Assembly (NCBI RefSeq): GCF_032854445.1
Contig: NC_088297.1
Span: forward strand, 372,001-436,000
DNA length: 64,000 bases
Direction of reading: 5' to 3'
DNA from: Liolophura sinensis
Taxonomy: Eukaryota; Mollusca; Polyplacophora; Chitonida; Chitonidae
Of this stretch, positions 44,074 through 56,436 are shown piece after piece. The stretch's first letter is position 1. Every line of letters starts with the position of its first letter. A program made the position numbers and the translations under genes. Under the pieces are notes generated by a model, which searched no databases, was not told the origin of the DNA, and saw only the letters and a program-made list of their open reading frames with translations.

Positions 44074-45174
44074 GTAATTTGTCTCGCAAAACGCTGATAA
44101 TACAGGGACGTTTTTGAAAGTTGTGCGCAATATACATAAAGCGATTTTTAACTGATAAAAAAGACCTGTTTCTGACTGTAAATTTACGGGTATTTCCGTA
44201 TTTACCCAAGCAACATGCTGTAAAGCACAATATCATGTCATGTCATTTTGACAGCTAATGTGCTGTAGATGTGCAATATCACTGTACAAGTATACACCAA
44301 CAGTCTGTAAAGTTACAGCTAAAATGTAGAGATGCAATATCACCATACAAGTATACACAAGTAACAAGTACAAGTAATGCTATACAATGATATGACCGCT
44401 CTGTATAACCACAACGATGATGTGGAAAACTGCTCCTTGCTTGCACACCGTCATAGCTGTAAGCAAACCCGTTTTTAGCAGAATTATAGATAAAATATAC
44501 AAAACATACAGAGCTAAAGGGTCCGTGCAATGTGCCCATAGACGGGAAGTAATGATAAAGCCTTACGTATATTCCTCGCAGGTAGATTTGTATGCTCCAT
44601 TGTACGCAACAGTAATTAGAATATATCTAAGTAAGGAATATGCCTAATATATCAAGTACCTACGCCATAAGCAAGACGCCCACAGGTATTGTTCTTCCTG
44701 AATGAACAGTTAGCAATATCAAAAGCAAAGTCATGCATGTGTGTTGACTGTAAAGGAAGCCCTGACCGTTATAGTCATGAATATACAAATACCCCCCCCC
44801 CCCCCCCCCCCGGTGCTACCTAACATAAAAGCAGCCGCTGATTACCTTAGTTTTCTAGTCAGTCATTGATTTGGTCATGTGACGATCCGAAATGGCTGCA
44901 AGTAGCAGTCACATACGGGGTGATTTTGACATTGAAGAGGCGAGCTTTGTATTGTTGATTCTTGGGTGATTTTTGTCTGCAAAGAAACTTTGTGAGGTTG
45001 ATTCTTAGGTGACCTAAGAAGAACCAAACTTTCATATCCGGATTGCTAAGTGTTACGATTCATCGTGCTTTGTGATGTCGACCTGAGATACTGTGTGACT
45101 AAGATACCGTGCCATGTGATGTCTGTTAGATAATGTGTGACAAAGATACCGTGCTTTGTGATGTCGACTGTTTA
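44074..45174. other. Spacer, no gene seen
   Basis: Contains two copies of a GCAATATCAC-TACAAGTATACAC segment (about 44275 and 44335), a 20-nt C run at 44792-44811 and a CGTGCYWTGTGATGTCGAC-type repeat near 45065-45165. Confidence 0.4.
44792..44811. repeat. C homopolymer (20)
   Basis: Longest homopolymer in the window. Confidence 0.9.
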
Positions 45175-45422
45175 AGTGAGTGAGCGCTTGGGGTTTAACG
45201 TCGTATTAACGATTTTTCAGTCATATGACGACGAAGGAATCCTTAGAGTGCATGTAATGTGCCTCTTTGTTGCAGGACGGATTTTATCTGCTTCATTGAG
45301 ACGACTTACCGGAGGCAAGTAAGCCGAGCCATTATACTGATACGGATCAACCGGTCGTTGCAGTATTCCCTCCATGCTGAAATATGCCTAACGCCCAGGG
45401 AGGAAGTTACAACTCGTTTTAT
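45175..45422 (-). mobile_element. SINE family 2, internally deleted, head missing
   Basis: Tail GTGAGTGAGCGCTTGGGG and core are good. The CGCTCTTTTATCTAGTGCTG block is reduced to TTTTATCTGCTTCATTG; ends at GGAAGTTACAACTCG. Confidence 0.88.
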
Positions 45423-45623
45423 AAGCTATTCGCGCATATTAAGCTTACTTCAACAGTATAGGTCTACTGATTTACGCCTACTGTAGCAGTATGGTACCAC
45501 GTTATACGTTTATCTTGTATAATATTTTAAAAAATTAAACAGTTAAGAAAGCACAAAACAAAACTCTGTTGTTATTGATTTATCTCAACTTGTAGGCCTA
45601 AATGTAACCTATGGGTACAGTTA

Positions 45624-45885
45624 TTTATTTATTTATTTGATTGGTGTACGCCGTACTCAAGAATGTTTCACTTATACGACGGCGGCCAGCATTATGGTGG
45701 GAGGAAACCGGGCACAGCCCGGGGGAAACCCACGAACATCCGCACGTTGCTGACAGACCTTGTCAGGTACGGCCGGAGAGGAAGCCAGCATGAGCTGGAC
45801 TTGAACTCACAGCGACCGCATTGGTGAGAGACTTCTGGGTCGTTACGCTGCGCTAGCGCGCTAACCGACTGAACCACGGAGGCCC
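45624..45885 (-). mobile_element. SINE family 1, full length, target duplication TGGGTACAGTTA
   Basis: Direct repeats at 45612-45623 and 45886-45897. Near-consensus throughout, with an intact head. Confidence 0.96.
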
Positions 45886-45897
45886 TGGGTACAGTTA

Positions 45898-46839
45898 CAT
45901 GTGATCGTTTCTCTGGTTGTGCTCTCCGTGCCTAGAGACCTTTTTATATTATATTTTATGTATAGAGATATTTCAGTATAATATGTACAGATACTGTTCT
46001 ACTGGTCCGGCACATTAGTCCAGTGCTTACCGTGATTTATGTACGTGTAATATGGTCAATGCGCTTTTTAACCGGACATATAGTGACACAGACATAGACC
46101 TGGTCAGGTTACCTGCGTACCCTAGAGACCGTTATTGCCACTAACTGTAAATGAAGCTGGAACACCTGCCCCGAGGCTACTGCTGCCCCTTAATTACTTT
46201 TCCAATGTGTATACGCCACGCTTCATTCCCGCCCATGCTCACAATACATGTATATCCATCCTCCAATGCGGCGCTGGGATCTACCCGCCTCTCTGGTACT
46301 GACCTTGTCGTTGTAAGCCGCCATGCAAATCGGGTCCTCGTTCGTAATATTGTCATTTCAGTGCTATTTTTACTATTACATATCTCTGGAATTCGTGGTC
46401 AGTCTGTTTACCACAAGACGTTGTTTTAAAGCGGAGGTAAATGAAAAATATGTTGTTTTGATCGTGTAAAAGCGCATGAGCCACAGATATGAGCCCTGGC
46501 ACGGTACTGGTTGCCAGAAGGCCAGCGCATGCTCTGCTGTTGTCTGTTTCTTTGAACTCGTCGCTTATTTTCAACCATCTGTAAAATGAGACATAATCAG
46601 CTGCTAAAATTGCCTTTTGTCAGTGACACGTAACACCACAAGCTCTACACTTAGATATGTTGGAAGTCCATATAGGCCTAACTGCAAAAATAAAATGCAG
46701 TGGGAATACTTATCTCTAGTTCTGTTAAACTGCATACGCGACTACAAGAACTCATTGCCTCAGGTAACGTCATAATTATTGAAAAACACAATTGATTTGT
46801 CATGTCTATATTCTAACTATAACCATACATATGTACATA
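45898..46839. other. Spacer, no gene seen
   Basis: Short frames only; ends at the Tc1-like element. Confidence 0.4.
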
Positions 46840-47098
46840 AACTGACGGCCAAAAGAAACTTAACAAAGAGTTCAAATCAATTTATTTTACCAAAGCAAAA
46901 ACAGGATGACTAAAGTTTAATATATTGAAAAGACCAATGACTTTAGGTATTGAAAGTCTTGAGTAAGAACAGACAAAGCAGCCCTCAAATCATTTCACAA
47001 GTGAACAAACAGAGCAGGAGTAGAAAAATAGCCATTCCATCTTGGTTAAGAATGAGCAAAGTATACAAAAAGTTGATTACTTTTAAAATCAGTCAATA

Positions 47099-48208
47099 TC
47101 AGAACCAATCAATATCGCGTGTGGCCAGCCCTTCAGTGCATGCAAAAACTCTCCGACGCATAGAAAAAGTCAGTCGTCTGATGAGATGACGTGGTATTCG
47201 TTGCCATTCATTTTGAAGAGCGACACGCCAGTTCTTGTCGGTTGGCTGCAAGGTGTGGCCGTTGTCTTACTCGACGACCCATTATATCCCAAAGTGTTCT
47301 ACTGGGGACATATCTGGTAAGACGTTGACGTCGTTGGGGAGTTCTGCACAACTTGACAACCTGCGGATGGTCGTGGGTTTCCACCGGGCTCTGCCCGGTT
47401 TCCTCCCACCATAATGCTGGCCGCCGTCGTATAAGTGAAATATTCTTGAGCACGGCGTAAAACACCAATCAGATAAATAAATAAATAAATACTGCACAAC
47501 TCGAGCTGTATGAGGTCTGCCTTGTCATGCTGGTACAGGACACCACGTGGCTGCTGTTGAAGGAATGCCTGGACAACAGGACGTAGAATTGTTAGGTTCC
47601 CGTAGATTGTGACCAGTGGTGTCCGTTCCTCTTCACAAATCCCACCCCACACTATCACGCTGCCGCCACCACACGGTACTACTTTCTGGACGCATGATGC
47701 AGCTGTTTGTTCGCCCCTTTGACAGCAAACTCGTTCTCTGCCATCGGTTCGGAACAGGCAGAAGCGGCTTTCATCCGTAAAAACAACACCTTGCCAATCA
47801 CGTCGCTGCAAATGGCATACAATTCGCACCAATCGCAGCATCTGGCGACGATGTCCGGCTGTCAACAACTGCCCTCTGAATGGTCGATAGGCCCTAATTC
47901 CGTGAGCCATGAGTCTCCTGGCCTGCCGACTGACCCGGGGACCTGAGGTATTGCTTGACGATGACGTCATTGTCAGGAAGTGGTTCCTCAGGTGTAAGGT
48001 GAGCAGGTCTTCCCGTCTTCTCTAGGCGCAGTTACCCTAGGCCTGCCTGTTCTTGGCCTGTCCGATGTCTGCCCTGTCTGTCTGTAACGTTGTATCAAGT
48101 TTGACACAGTTACACGAGAGCAGCCTAAGGTCCTTGCAATGTGGGAGTGGCTCCCATGGATACCATATCCAGGACCCTCTCGCGTTGTTCTGGAGTCAAT
48201 CGAGGCAT
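47099..48208 (-). pseudogene. Tc1-like transposase pseudogene
   Basis: Minus-strand start MPRLTPEQRERVLDMVSMGA, then helix-turn-helix pieces (HIARTLGCSRVTVSNLIQRY) in another frame and a GRPRVT hook motif. VVFTDESRFCLF carries the first catalytic Asp, VLYQHDKA the second Asp region, and MSPVEHFGI the Glu (DD34E pattern by family knowledge). It ends IRRL ... MRRRVFACTEG. Broken by frameshifts near 48140 and 47980, a SINE at 47354-47491 and later stops, so it cannot be active. Confidence 0.92.
47354..47491 (+). mobile_element. SINE family 1 nested inside the transposase pseudogene
   Basis: Target duplication CTGCACAACT at 47344-47353 and 47492-47501. 5' truncated, (AAAT)n tail. It splits the transposase between its second and third catalytic regions, so the transposon is older than this SINE copy. 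Confidence 0.96.
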
Positions 48209-48483
48209 TACTTTGGTGGTTTTTAGTCAGTGTGCAAGTCCAGCACACTGTGTGTAACGTTTTTATACACTTATTACATGTGCAGTTGCGGCCTCCCACT
48301 GGCACGTGATTTTTCAACTTTCTTCGTTTTGTCAAAACAAATTCGTGTGGGCGTATATGACGCTTGTCGAACATGGGAATATGCTTCTTGCAGTATTTTC
48401 CAACAATAATTTGGTATTAATTTGCTGAAAGGGCTGGTTAAATTTAACTCACGGAGTCGTAAAGTTTCTTTTAGCCGTCGGAT

Positions 48484-48734
48484 TATATTACTTCTGTTTT
48501 ACACCATACCCAAACGTTGAAAACAAACAAAACGAACAAAAGTGCTCATAAATAACAGCCTTGATATAAACCCACACAATATTGCCATCATTTCGAACCA
48601 TAGTTGGTTAGATGATGTTATATGTACGTGATATGGTAGGAGGAGTCGACAGCGAGAAAATCAAAACCAATTCCGTTATTTTAGCTGGAATGTGTTGAAC
48701 AATAAATTACCCAACTTTTTCGCAGCCTGAAATG
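48484..48734. other. Spacer, no gene seen
   Basis: Unique sequence between the transposon and the next SINE remnant. Confidence 0.4.
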
Positions 48735-48828
48735 AACTGAGCTGAACACTCAGGAATCACATTAGTGAGAGGCTCCTGGGTCATAGTGCTGCGCCAGCAC
48801 GCTACCCCGTAGGCCACGGTGGCCTCCA
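48735..48828 (-). mobile_element. SINE family 1, head part only
   Basis: GTGAGAGGCTCCTGGGTCAT, GCTGCGCCAGCACGCTA and GGCCACGGTGGCCTCC are present; body, core and tail are lost. Confidence 0.8.
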
Positions 48829-48855
48829 TCTGTGATAGAAGGCAATGCGCGATAT

Positions 48856-49072
48856 ATTTGATTTATTTATTTGATTGGCGTTTTACGCCGTACTCAGGAA
48901 TATTTCACTTATACGACGGCGGTCAGCATTATGGTGGGGGAAACCGTGCAGAGATCGGGTGAAAACCACGGCCATCCGGAGATTGCCGTCAAACCTTCCC
49001 AGCAAGTCTGGGCTGAGCTCACATTAAGAGTCTCCTGGATCCTTGTGCTGTGCTAGTACGCTAGCCCCTGTG
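48856..49072 (-). mobile_element. SINE family 1, internally shortened
   Basis: Good (TTTA)n tail and core, then a body missing about 40 bp before GAGTCTCCTGGATC; head remnant CTGTGCTAGTACGCTAGCCC. Its flanks resemble each other over about 27 bp (CTGTGATAGA ... GCGATATA). Confidence 0.85.
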
Positions 49073-49075
49073 ATA

Positions 49076-50627
49076 GAGGACATTATGCGATATACACTCA
49101 GCATGCCTACACATGTTATCTAAGCTATTCTGGCTAAGAACGCCTTGCGAAATTGAAGGTAAGTGCCGAGGCTATGTATATATGTAGTTGTCTGGAAACA
49201 AAAAGCCGTACCGTGGCCCTTATCAGCCATCGTAGCGTTCACATTCTCCACGGCTTTCGTTTACTGTGCCGCAGTACAGGACCCTTGACTGAAATGAACA
49301 ATGCAATTAATTCGACTAAATTACAGGCCAGTCCTAACTAGGTCATCCAATGAAATCAGCCAGAACATATCTTCAGGCACATGTTATTCCTATGCAAATA
49401 GACACAACGCGTCGTGTTATCGTGTGACCTCGAGGTGCACTCTTAGAACCAACACTGTGATTGGTCACACAAGTTTCTTCGGTCACCTAAACTCGCACTT
49501 CATTGGTCGAAACCTGCTACATGTGTTTGAAGTGAACTCAAATGAATTCACCAACCAAAGATGTCAGAATCAATTTAGCCTGAAGAGAGGATGAGATGTG
49601 ATTTCTGGTACAGAGAGAATGTGTTGTACTCAGCACTGAGGTAGATCTCATCTAACTTAGCACACTTCTCCACTTCGTATTAAGATGCACTATTGACTTT
49701 TCTCGTCCAGACAGATAACGTGACTCGGAAATTGTCGTTTACAGTCTATGTGCTACAGTATTACAGATTTCGCGTGATAATGCGTGAAAAGCCAATCGCG
49801 CACCTGGTTCCCATTTCTAGATTTGGCTCAGACACCTTCGTGATGCAATATCCATGTATGACAGAAGATACTACGCGACATATAATGTTTATAGTGCATT
49901 GTCTTTCTTCTGGCGCCATTCCGGCTTCCCCGTTGGCTAAGAACACATTTCATCAGGCAAGAGTTTGGCCTGGCAGCAAAATCACGAAGCAGTCTTAAAC
50001 AAAATTTCAATCATTAAATTTGGTAAGTTCCTTTCCATTGTTCAAATTTGTTGTACCCGTCCAATTACCCAGCTTATTTCACAACCCTCTGGAAATATTC
50101 CAGGCACCTACAAGAGAGGTTGCATGATCTGTTTATGATAGCCATATTGGGATACTGTGGCTGTACCAGCCCATATTAACAAGACTTCAATATGGCTGAC
50201 TGGACATTGTTCTGTCAAGGTGGTGATGTCACATGCAACCCTTCTACATCGGACAAATATGGCCTTTCGTGCCAAAATATCGTCGATTTCATCGGTCAAA
50301 GCTTCACTGATGGAGGCGGCCATTTTGATAAAAAAAAAAAACATGACTATATGTTTATATGATAAAACGGTTTCTTGTGATTGGTCAATAGTTCAAAATC
50401 GTGCTCACCGGGCCGAGCACACTCCATTTCGAAAATGATTCTGATACAGGTAATCAGCGCCCAAAAATCGCCGTTGCCAGAGCGGGTACAGCACACGGCC
50501 GTCGGCTACTAGCCGCCGTGACCACCCAAAATTCTCGTAGCGAGGGCGGCTACTAACCGCCGAAAGAACCCAAAATCACCTAGTGTGCCATAACCATAAC
50601 TAATACTAATGGCCTTGCAAAAACAAT
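49076..50627. other. Intergenic stretch, no gene seen
   Basis: Frames up to 101 codons but without recognisable domains or paired splice sites. A CGGCTACTARCCGCCG-type repeat occurs twice near 50500-50560. Confidence 0.4.
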
Positions 50628-50826
50628 TTATTTATTTATTTATTTGATTGGTGTTTAACTAAGCATTCAAGTATATTTCATTTATACGACGGCGACTAGC
50701 AGTATGGTGGGAAGAAACCGGGCAGAGCCCGGGGGAATCCCACGACCATCTACAGGTTACTGGAGGACCTTCCCACGCACGACCGCAGAGAAACCTGGAG
50801 TGGGGTGGATTTGAACTCACGAAACA
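50628..50826 (-). mobile_element. SINE family 1, diverged, 5' truncated
   Basis: (TTTA)n tail, TACGACGGCGACTAGCAGTA core, ends at GGATTTGAACTCACGAAACA. Confidence 0.88.
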
Positions 50827-53800
50827 CCAATCATCCCCACCAAATATCACTCAGCTAGTAACATTATTTCTTACACGAGTTCAGTGTTAGAGAAATTCAT
50901 CACTGTGTTAATGCCATCAGCTTACAATCGGTGTAATCCAATCGATCTGAGCAGCAGGTACAGTCAGGTAGCGTCAGGTGTTTGAGCGATGGACGTGAGA
51001 CTGGGGGAGGGGTGGAGGGTGGTGGTGTTTGGTGGGAGGTTATGACTGCGATCAGAGTATGTGCTAGGCGATTGATTCCGCTAATCTAATTAATATTTCT
51101 CCAACAGTGGGTCGCAATAGGGAGAGCTGACTGGGTAATCCAGGTCACAACCGGATTGACCTTTATCAGCAAGAAGTCACACATCTGTACACCACTCACG
51201 CTGTGACAATATACTCAGCTTCACTGAATACATTGTTCTGTTTATACAATCTGACTATAAAGAAAGCAGTCTCTATATACATGCAGACCTACAGGACTGG
51301 CCTTCGATTTTCTTCATTCATAGCCATTCATCCGATTTACTTCACAATTGCTGGTCATATTCCAGAGCACCCAAGAAAGTGCCATGCGGAGTATTCAAAA
51401 ATTTGCTTATGCCTTATGCAAATTAGGTAATAATGACGTCGCACATCTTTCGCTTTTGCATGCATACGTTCCCTATTATAGATTCTGAAGGCTCTGCTAA
51501 ATACATAAGGGTTTGTTTTGTTTTTTTTTTTCAGGAGGAGGGGGGGAGGGGGTGTGTTTTTAAAATGTGGTTGCGTTTTCTTGATTGTTGGTTTGAGTAG
51601 GTTATTTTCCATTAGCAGGTAGTTCAAATCCATTAGCTGTCTTTTGAAAGCTGTCATTTATCTTATTCTCTGTTACCTTGACGAAGATATCTTGTGTACT
51701 CACGCCAGGCTTGGTTCTGTTGGTCCAGGCAGTTTTCCTGCGTTTCTGACTTGTATATTTGGAAATTTATAATCATGGGATATTTGATGTTCTCAATGAC
51801 AATTATTAAATTGATTTTCAATAAGAATTTCCATAAAAACGTCCGCGCTTTCTCCAGGCGTGAGGTAGATGATTTACGAGGTTACATATATCGACAAAAG
51901 CAGCCAACATCCACCGTGGAGTTCCTTTCCTAGCTGCAACTAAAACGAGCCCTCTAGGATCCCACAGTTAAAAAGGTGCTCGCATCTCGCCCTTTACGAT
52001 TGTCCAGGCGGTGTTTTATGTCGATAAACCCCCATATAGGTTATCTCGGATCTCAGAAAACGATATTTTAACCACAGTCCTGATTACTAAGCAGACTTAA
52101 TGCCACAGATGATGATGCCGAGGTTTCGGGATGCTCTAAATCACCGGACATCCTCCAGAGTGGAATTTATAGAATTAAAACATTTTGACCATGTCACCGA
52201 TTGTTTGACCCGTACTTTATACTACATAAAATACTTGACGTGTATCGGGCTGTGTTTCTAGATGGAGAAAAATACTCTAAATACTATACAAAGACAAATG
52301 GAGTACAGTAAAAAAAAATACCGTTTAAATACAAGCACCTGCAGGAGGTGAACGGAATTGACTTACCATCGATTTGTGTACACTTCTGTCAACTGTAACT
52401 TTACAGAATGTGTTGTTGAGTGTTTCATTGTTTTTTTTACACCTATACAGCGCTTTAACTGCAAAAAAAACCAAAACAAAACATGAACCGATGACCTTCT
52501 TGCAACAACATTGAATATGATTCAGTCTTCAATACGTGTTCTTGACTGACAGTTCGGAAATTCACATTGCCTGTAAATGTCGGAAAAGTACTGTTTATCA
52601 CCAGGAAACGCACTGTGTAGCCCAAACCGCCAGAAAATTTCACCGCAACACTAGAAATAAATATCCATACATATCACCTTGAGTGCATGGTATAGAAACA
52701 ACGGCGTGGAGAGACTTGCGGCTCCTTGGAGCATGGATATAGGTATTCAACTGAGGTTTTACACCTTCTTATGTAAACAGCGCCTCGTGAAAGGCACCTC
52801 CGATGCGTACGTGCACTGTGCGCTACTCTGTCACGGAATCTTTGCAATAGTTTCAAGCATGAAAATTATACATTTAAATCACTTACAACATTGTCTGACT
52901 TGTCCTATAAACCTGAACGCCATCACAACAGTAAAATACTCTCCATCACGGTTTTCATCACCTATGTAATGGATAAATATAAAACCAATACAAACTGATT
53001 TTGGGATCACGTGATGTTTTCACACTTCAGGTACTTATCCCAATCCTAGACATACAGTATCTTGAGTAAAACTGTAGTATCTTTATAGTCCGTTTCCGTC
53101 TACTGTAAATGCTAGTTTTAGTAGATACCATGTAAGTTTAAAAACACCGAATACATGTGCGAACTGTCTTCCACGTCTTTATCCAGTTTATACCAACAAA
53201 AAAGGACGATCCAGGTAAATACTCACGAGGTCAGTTCCGAAAACAACTTTCATCACAAACTACCGAAAAAATAAGAGAGTATATTAAGTATGAAATTAGG
53301 ACTGATCCATGTAACGAAAATCAATCAACAGTTTCCATGCTGGAGAGACCCCAGGAATATACCAGACGAATGAATCAGTTAATATTTTGTCGACAATTAC
53401 AAATAAGTGCGAGTACCTCACTTCCTCATTTGATTGCAACTGTTCGTATATCCAACTTGACGATCTAATGCAACACCACGAATATACGGCTTGGAAAGAG
53501 GTGCAGTTATGGAGTTTAGTGCTTCTTTGGGATTTTGAATTTGGCCGTAGCTTTACCAGAAAAAAACAACATTAGTTCTGTTTCTGACAGTCGTATGGTG
53601 TTTTTTTTTCTCAGAAAGTAAGAGATACAAAATCTTCACATAGGGTCAAAACATTGATGCATCGGAATGTAAATCGATGTGAAAGGATTACTGTAATGTA
53701 GATGGTCAATATCAATTTTCCACAAATCTCTTAGACCTTAAAAAAGCTCCCAAGAAGTGGAAAAAGCGGCGAAACCGGGGGTATTGAAGTCGTTTAAGCC

Positions 53801-53956
53801 CCCCCCCCCCTCCAAAAAATTAATGTGGGGGACTCAAGCCCCCCCCCCCCTCTTCCCGTTTGAATAAAAATGCCTAAAAAACAATGGACAAAATGCAGAT
53901 TATCCCGAATTTTTCCCCAGTAACTTGACAAAGGTTGGTGCATTTGTCCTGGTTCT
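50827..53956. other. Intergenic stretch, no gene seen
   Basis: About 3 kb of unique sequence. Only short open frames on both strands; two CTCAAGCC-type C runs (53799-53810, 53839-53850) form a short duplication. No exon recognised. Confidence 0.4.
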
Positions 53957-54030
53957 CAGGTTTCCGTCAATCTTAAAACTGACCGCCATTATATAAGTGA
54001 ACAATTCTTGAGTATGGCGTCAAATCAAAT
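53957..54030 (+). mobile_element. SINE family 1, decayed 3' end
   Basis: CTGACCGCCATTATATAAGT, CAATTCTTGAGTATGGCG; directly precedes the 18-bp array. Confidence 0.65.
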
Positions 54031-54034
54031 GAAA

Positions 54035-54470
54035 ACATGTATACCAATACCTACATGTAAACCAATACATACATGTAAACCAATACATACACGTATACCA
54101 ATACATATACGTAAACCAATACATACACGTATGCCAGTACATACATGTAAACCAATACATACACGTATACCAATACATACATGTAAACCAATACATACAC
54201 GTATGCCAGTACATACATGTAAACCAATACATACACGTATACCAATACATACATGTAAACCAATACATACACGTATGCCAGTACATACATGTAAACCAAT
54301 ACATACACGTACACGAATACATACATGTAAACCAATACATACACGTACACGAATACATATATGTATACCAATACATACATGTATACCAAGACACACACGT
54401 ATACCAATACATACATGTATACCAATACAAAGATATGTACCAATACATATATGTATACCAATACATCAAG
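54035..54470. repeat. Minisatellite, 18-bp unit with 36- and 72-bp higher order, about 24 copies
   Basis: Alternating ACATGTAAACCAATACAT and ACACGTATACCAATACAT units; every third or fourth unit reads ATGCCAGT. Open on both strands because 18 is a multiple of three. Confidence 0.95.
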
Positions 54471-56367
54471 TCCTGGTCGTCTCCATATAAACTGTGGGAT
54501 ATTCCAAATAAAATTTCAATGTTGATTTCTTAGAGTTGATTTCTGAGATAAATAACCAATGAATTGTATGTGCGTTATCCATTATGATGCAAGGAACGCG
54601 TTATGTCACTATGCATCCAAATAAATATCAGTTAACGTATTTTACTATTTCTGAAAAGGAAAATTGTACGCTGAGATAGAAATACTCCATGCATTCCATG
54701 TCGTAGTTTGGCACGTCAGTTTTAGACTTTCTGTCCAGGATTGGTCTTAATTTTCAGTTTCATTTGGTGGACCTGGCGCAAGGAATGGTTTTGGCAGGTT
54801 GATTAGAGCACTGCTGTTGGGGGTGGCTGACGCGATCTCTGGGTGCGGGTTGAATGTGGGCGGGGGAACTGGCTTGAGCTGTTAAGGGAGGGAGAGTGGG
54901 CGATGTACATGCACAGAGTTAGGCTAAGCACGTCAATATTAGATTATAGTGGCAAAAATAACTGATGTTACCAGCGTCCTGGTTGGATGGGCCTTTCACT
55001 TATAGTAACGCGATCTGCGATTCGTCGAGTCATTAGCAGTTCATTTAGAGCGACAAGCAACAGGTAAGGTATGTGTACAACGGCAGGTGTTTCCCTTTCC
55101 CCGAGGGACATGGGAAGAGTGGAATGAGTTGCCGACGAAAGACATGATTGCGATCCCCCAGTTGGTGGACAGTTTACATCTAGGCGACAGCTAACGCTCT
55201 TCACCCCACCCCGGTGTGATCAGCATCAGCGCTCGCTGTCAACCGTTTCCGTGTGCACGCGAGATTGAGCAGCTAGCAGCACTACCGTCGTTGTGTTATC
55301 GAGACCGCGAGTGGCGATTACTGATACAGTTGGCTGTTCTGTAGGTGAGGCCTCTCCGGCAGACTTTACCACTATGTCGATTATGACTCGGTATTAAGCT
55401 ACCAGCCAGCCATTTTCCTCCAGAGACACACTGGATTGTTACCCTCACCAAGCCGGTAGGGAATACCAGACTCATTCCTGCTACCCGATCGGCTTGTCTC
55501 GGTGTATGTATCACAGCTGATCTATATGCCTTATACGTCTCTTGACTGCTGTTTGTATTATACAGCGTCTGTGACCATGTACAGAAAATCGGTCTTTTCA
55601 ACAAGCTCAGATGATCAGCTCTGTCACGCCAGAAAGAAAGATTTATTGACTTTTGTACCAGGCAAGCCAACCATCAGTTGTTTTTCGTGTTTCGTGTGTT
55701 TTTAGTTGCTGTTGTTTCCTTTCAAGGATGCTTTATCACCTGTAAATAGCACAGTGCATTGTTACCTGATGTTCATGCTTGGTTTACCTGGAAGTTTTAA
55801 GCCGGTTTATTCTAACTGTACCGTTTATGTTAATTAACGCCTATAACAGGTGATAAAAGAGCAGTGCCGCCAGGTGGTGCAGCGGGTGAGTGCTCTCTGG
55901 ATGACGGAGTGATGGGGAATGATGTTTGAGGACCTGCACACCAGCCATAACGTAAGTCAGGAATCAATAACCACCGCAGATCGTCGTTTGAAGTTCGCTA
56001 GCGCGTCGACAAAGCTTAGTTTGCTGGTACACTGATACGGTCTCACAGGAGGTTAACATCATCCATGCATGCTCCCACATCATGTCGACTCTCCTCGAAT
56101 TGATTGACGCACATCGGCAAAGACATGACAAGAGATCTGCTGATAAATACCCAACGTGCCAAAAGCTTCTGAAAGAAAAAAGCCAGCGATGAAGAATTTG
56201 TCGTACGCGAAACAAAGCTTGACTGAAAGGACATGAGCGATGCATGTAGACTACACAGGACAATTCCAGATGGTAATCAAAGAACCCAGTTTGATTCTAT
56301 CTCGATGAAACTTAATAGTTTGCATTTTTGAGTATCTCATCTCATCTGGGGTCTATTAAATCAGCTG
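54471..56367. other. Region upstream of the calpain exon, no gene seen
   Basis: Higher GC around 54950-55480 than elsewhere, possibly a promoter-proximal or regulatory region. Frames of 124 and 99 codons on the minus strand carry no recognised domain. Confidence 0.35.
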
Positions 56368-56375
56368 CCGGAAGT
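56368..56375 (+). promoter_or_regulatory. ETS-type site CCGGAAGT near the calpain start
   Basis: Perfect ETS core 62 bp before the ATG, with a second CCGGAA at 56391. Typical of TATA-less promoters; function not shown. Confidence 0.4.
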
Positions 56376-56436
56376 TTACATCCGTTGTTTCCGGAAAACA
56401 GACGTGTTCACGAGTTTTATGGGTAGGTGGTGCAAG

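Larger units (their letters stand above)
46840..48483 (-). mobile_element. Tc1/mariner-type DNA transposon, degraded
   Basis: Inverted terminal repeats: left AACTGACGGCCAAAAGAAAC, right (reverse complement) ATCCGACGGCTAAAAGAAAC, followed by CTTAAC and CTTTAC. Each end is flanked by TA (46838-46839 and 48484-48485), the hallmark target duplication. Length 1644 bp including a 138-bp SINE plus its duplication, so about 1.5 kb originally, usual for Tc1-like elements. Confidence 0.93.

Noticed and set aside
47299-47970. Intact 223-codon transposase
   Set aside because: The last part is SINE sequence, and the N-terminal region is in another frame; it is a broken pseudogene.
54008-54490. Repetitive 160-codon frame and its minus-strand partners
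   Set aside because: 18-bp array; open in many frames at once.
55296-55670. 124-codon minus-strand frame upstream of the calpain exon
   Set aside because: No domain, no neighbours in phase, and moderately high GC lowers stop frequency by chance.
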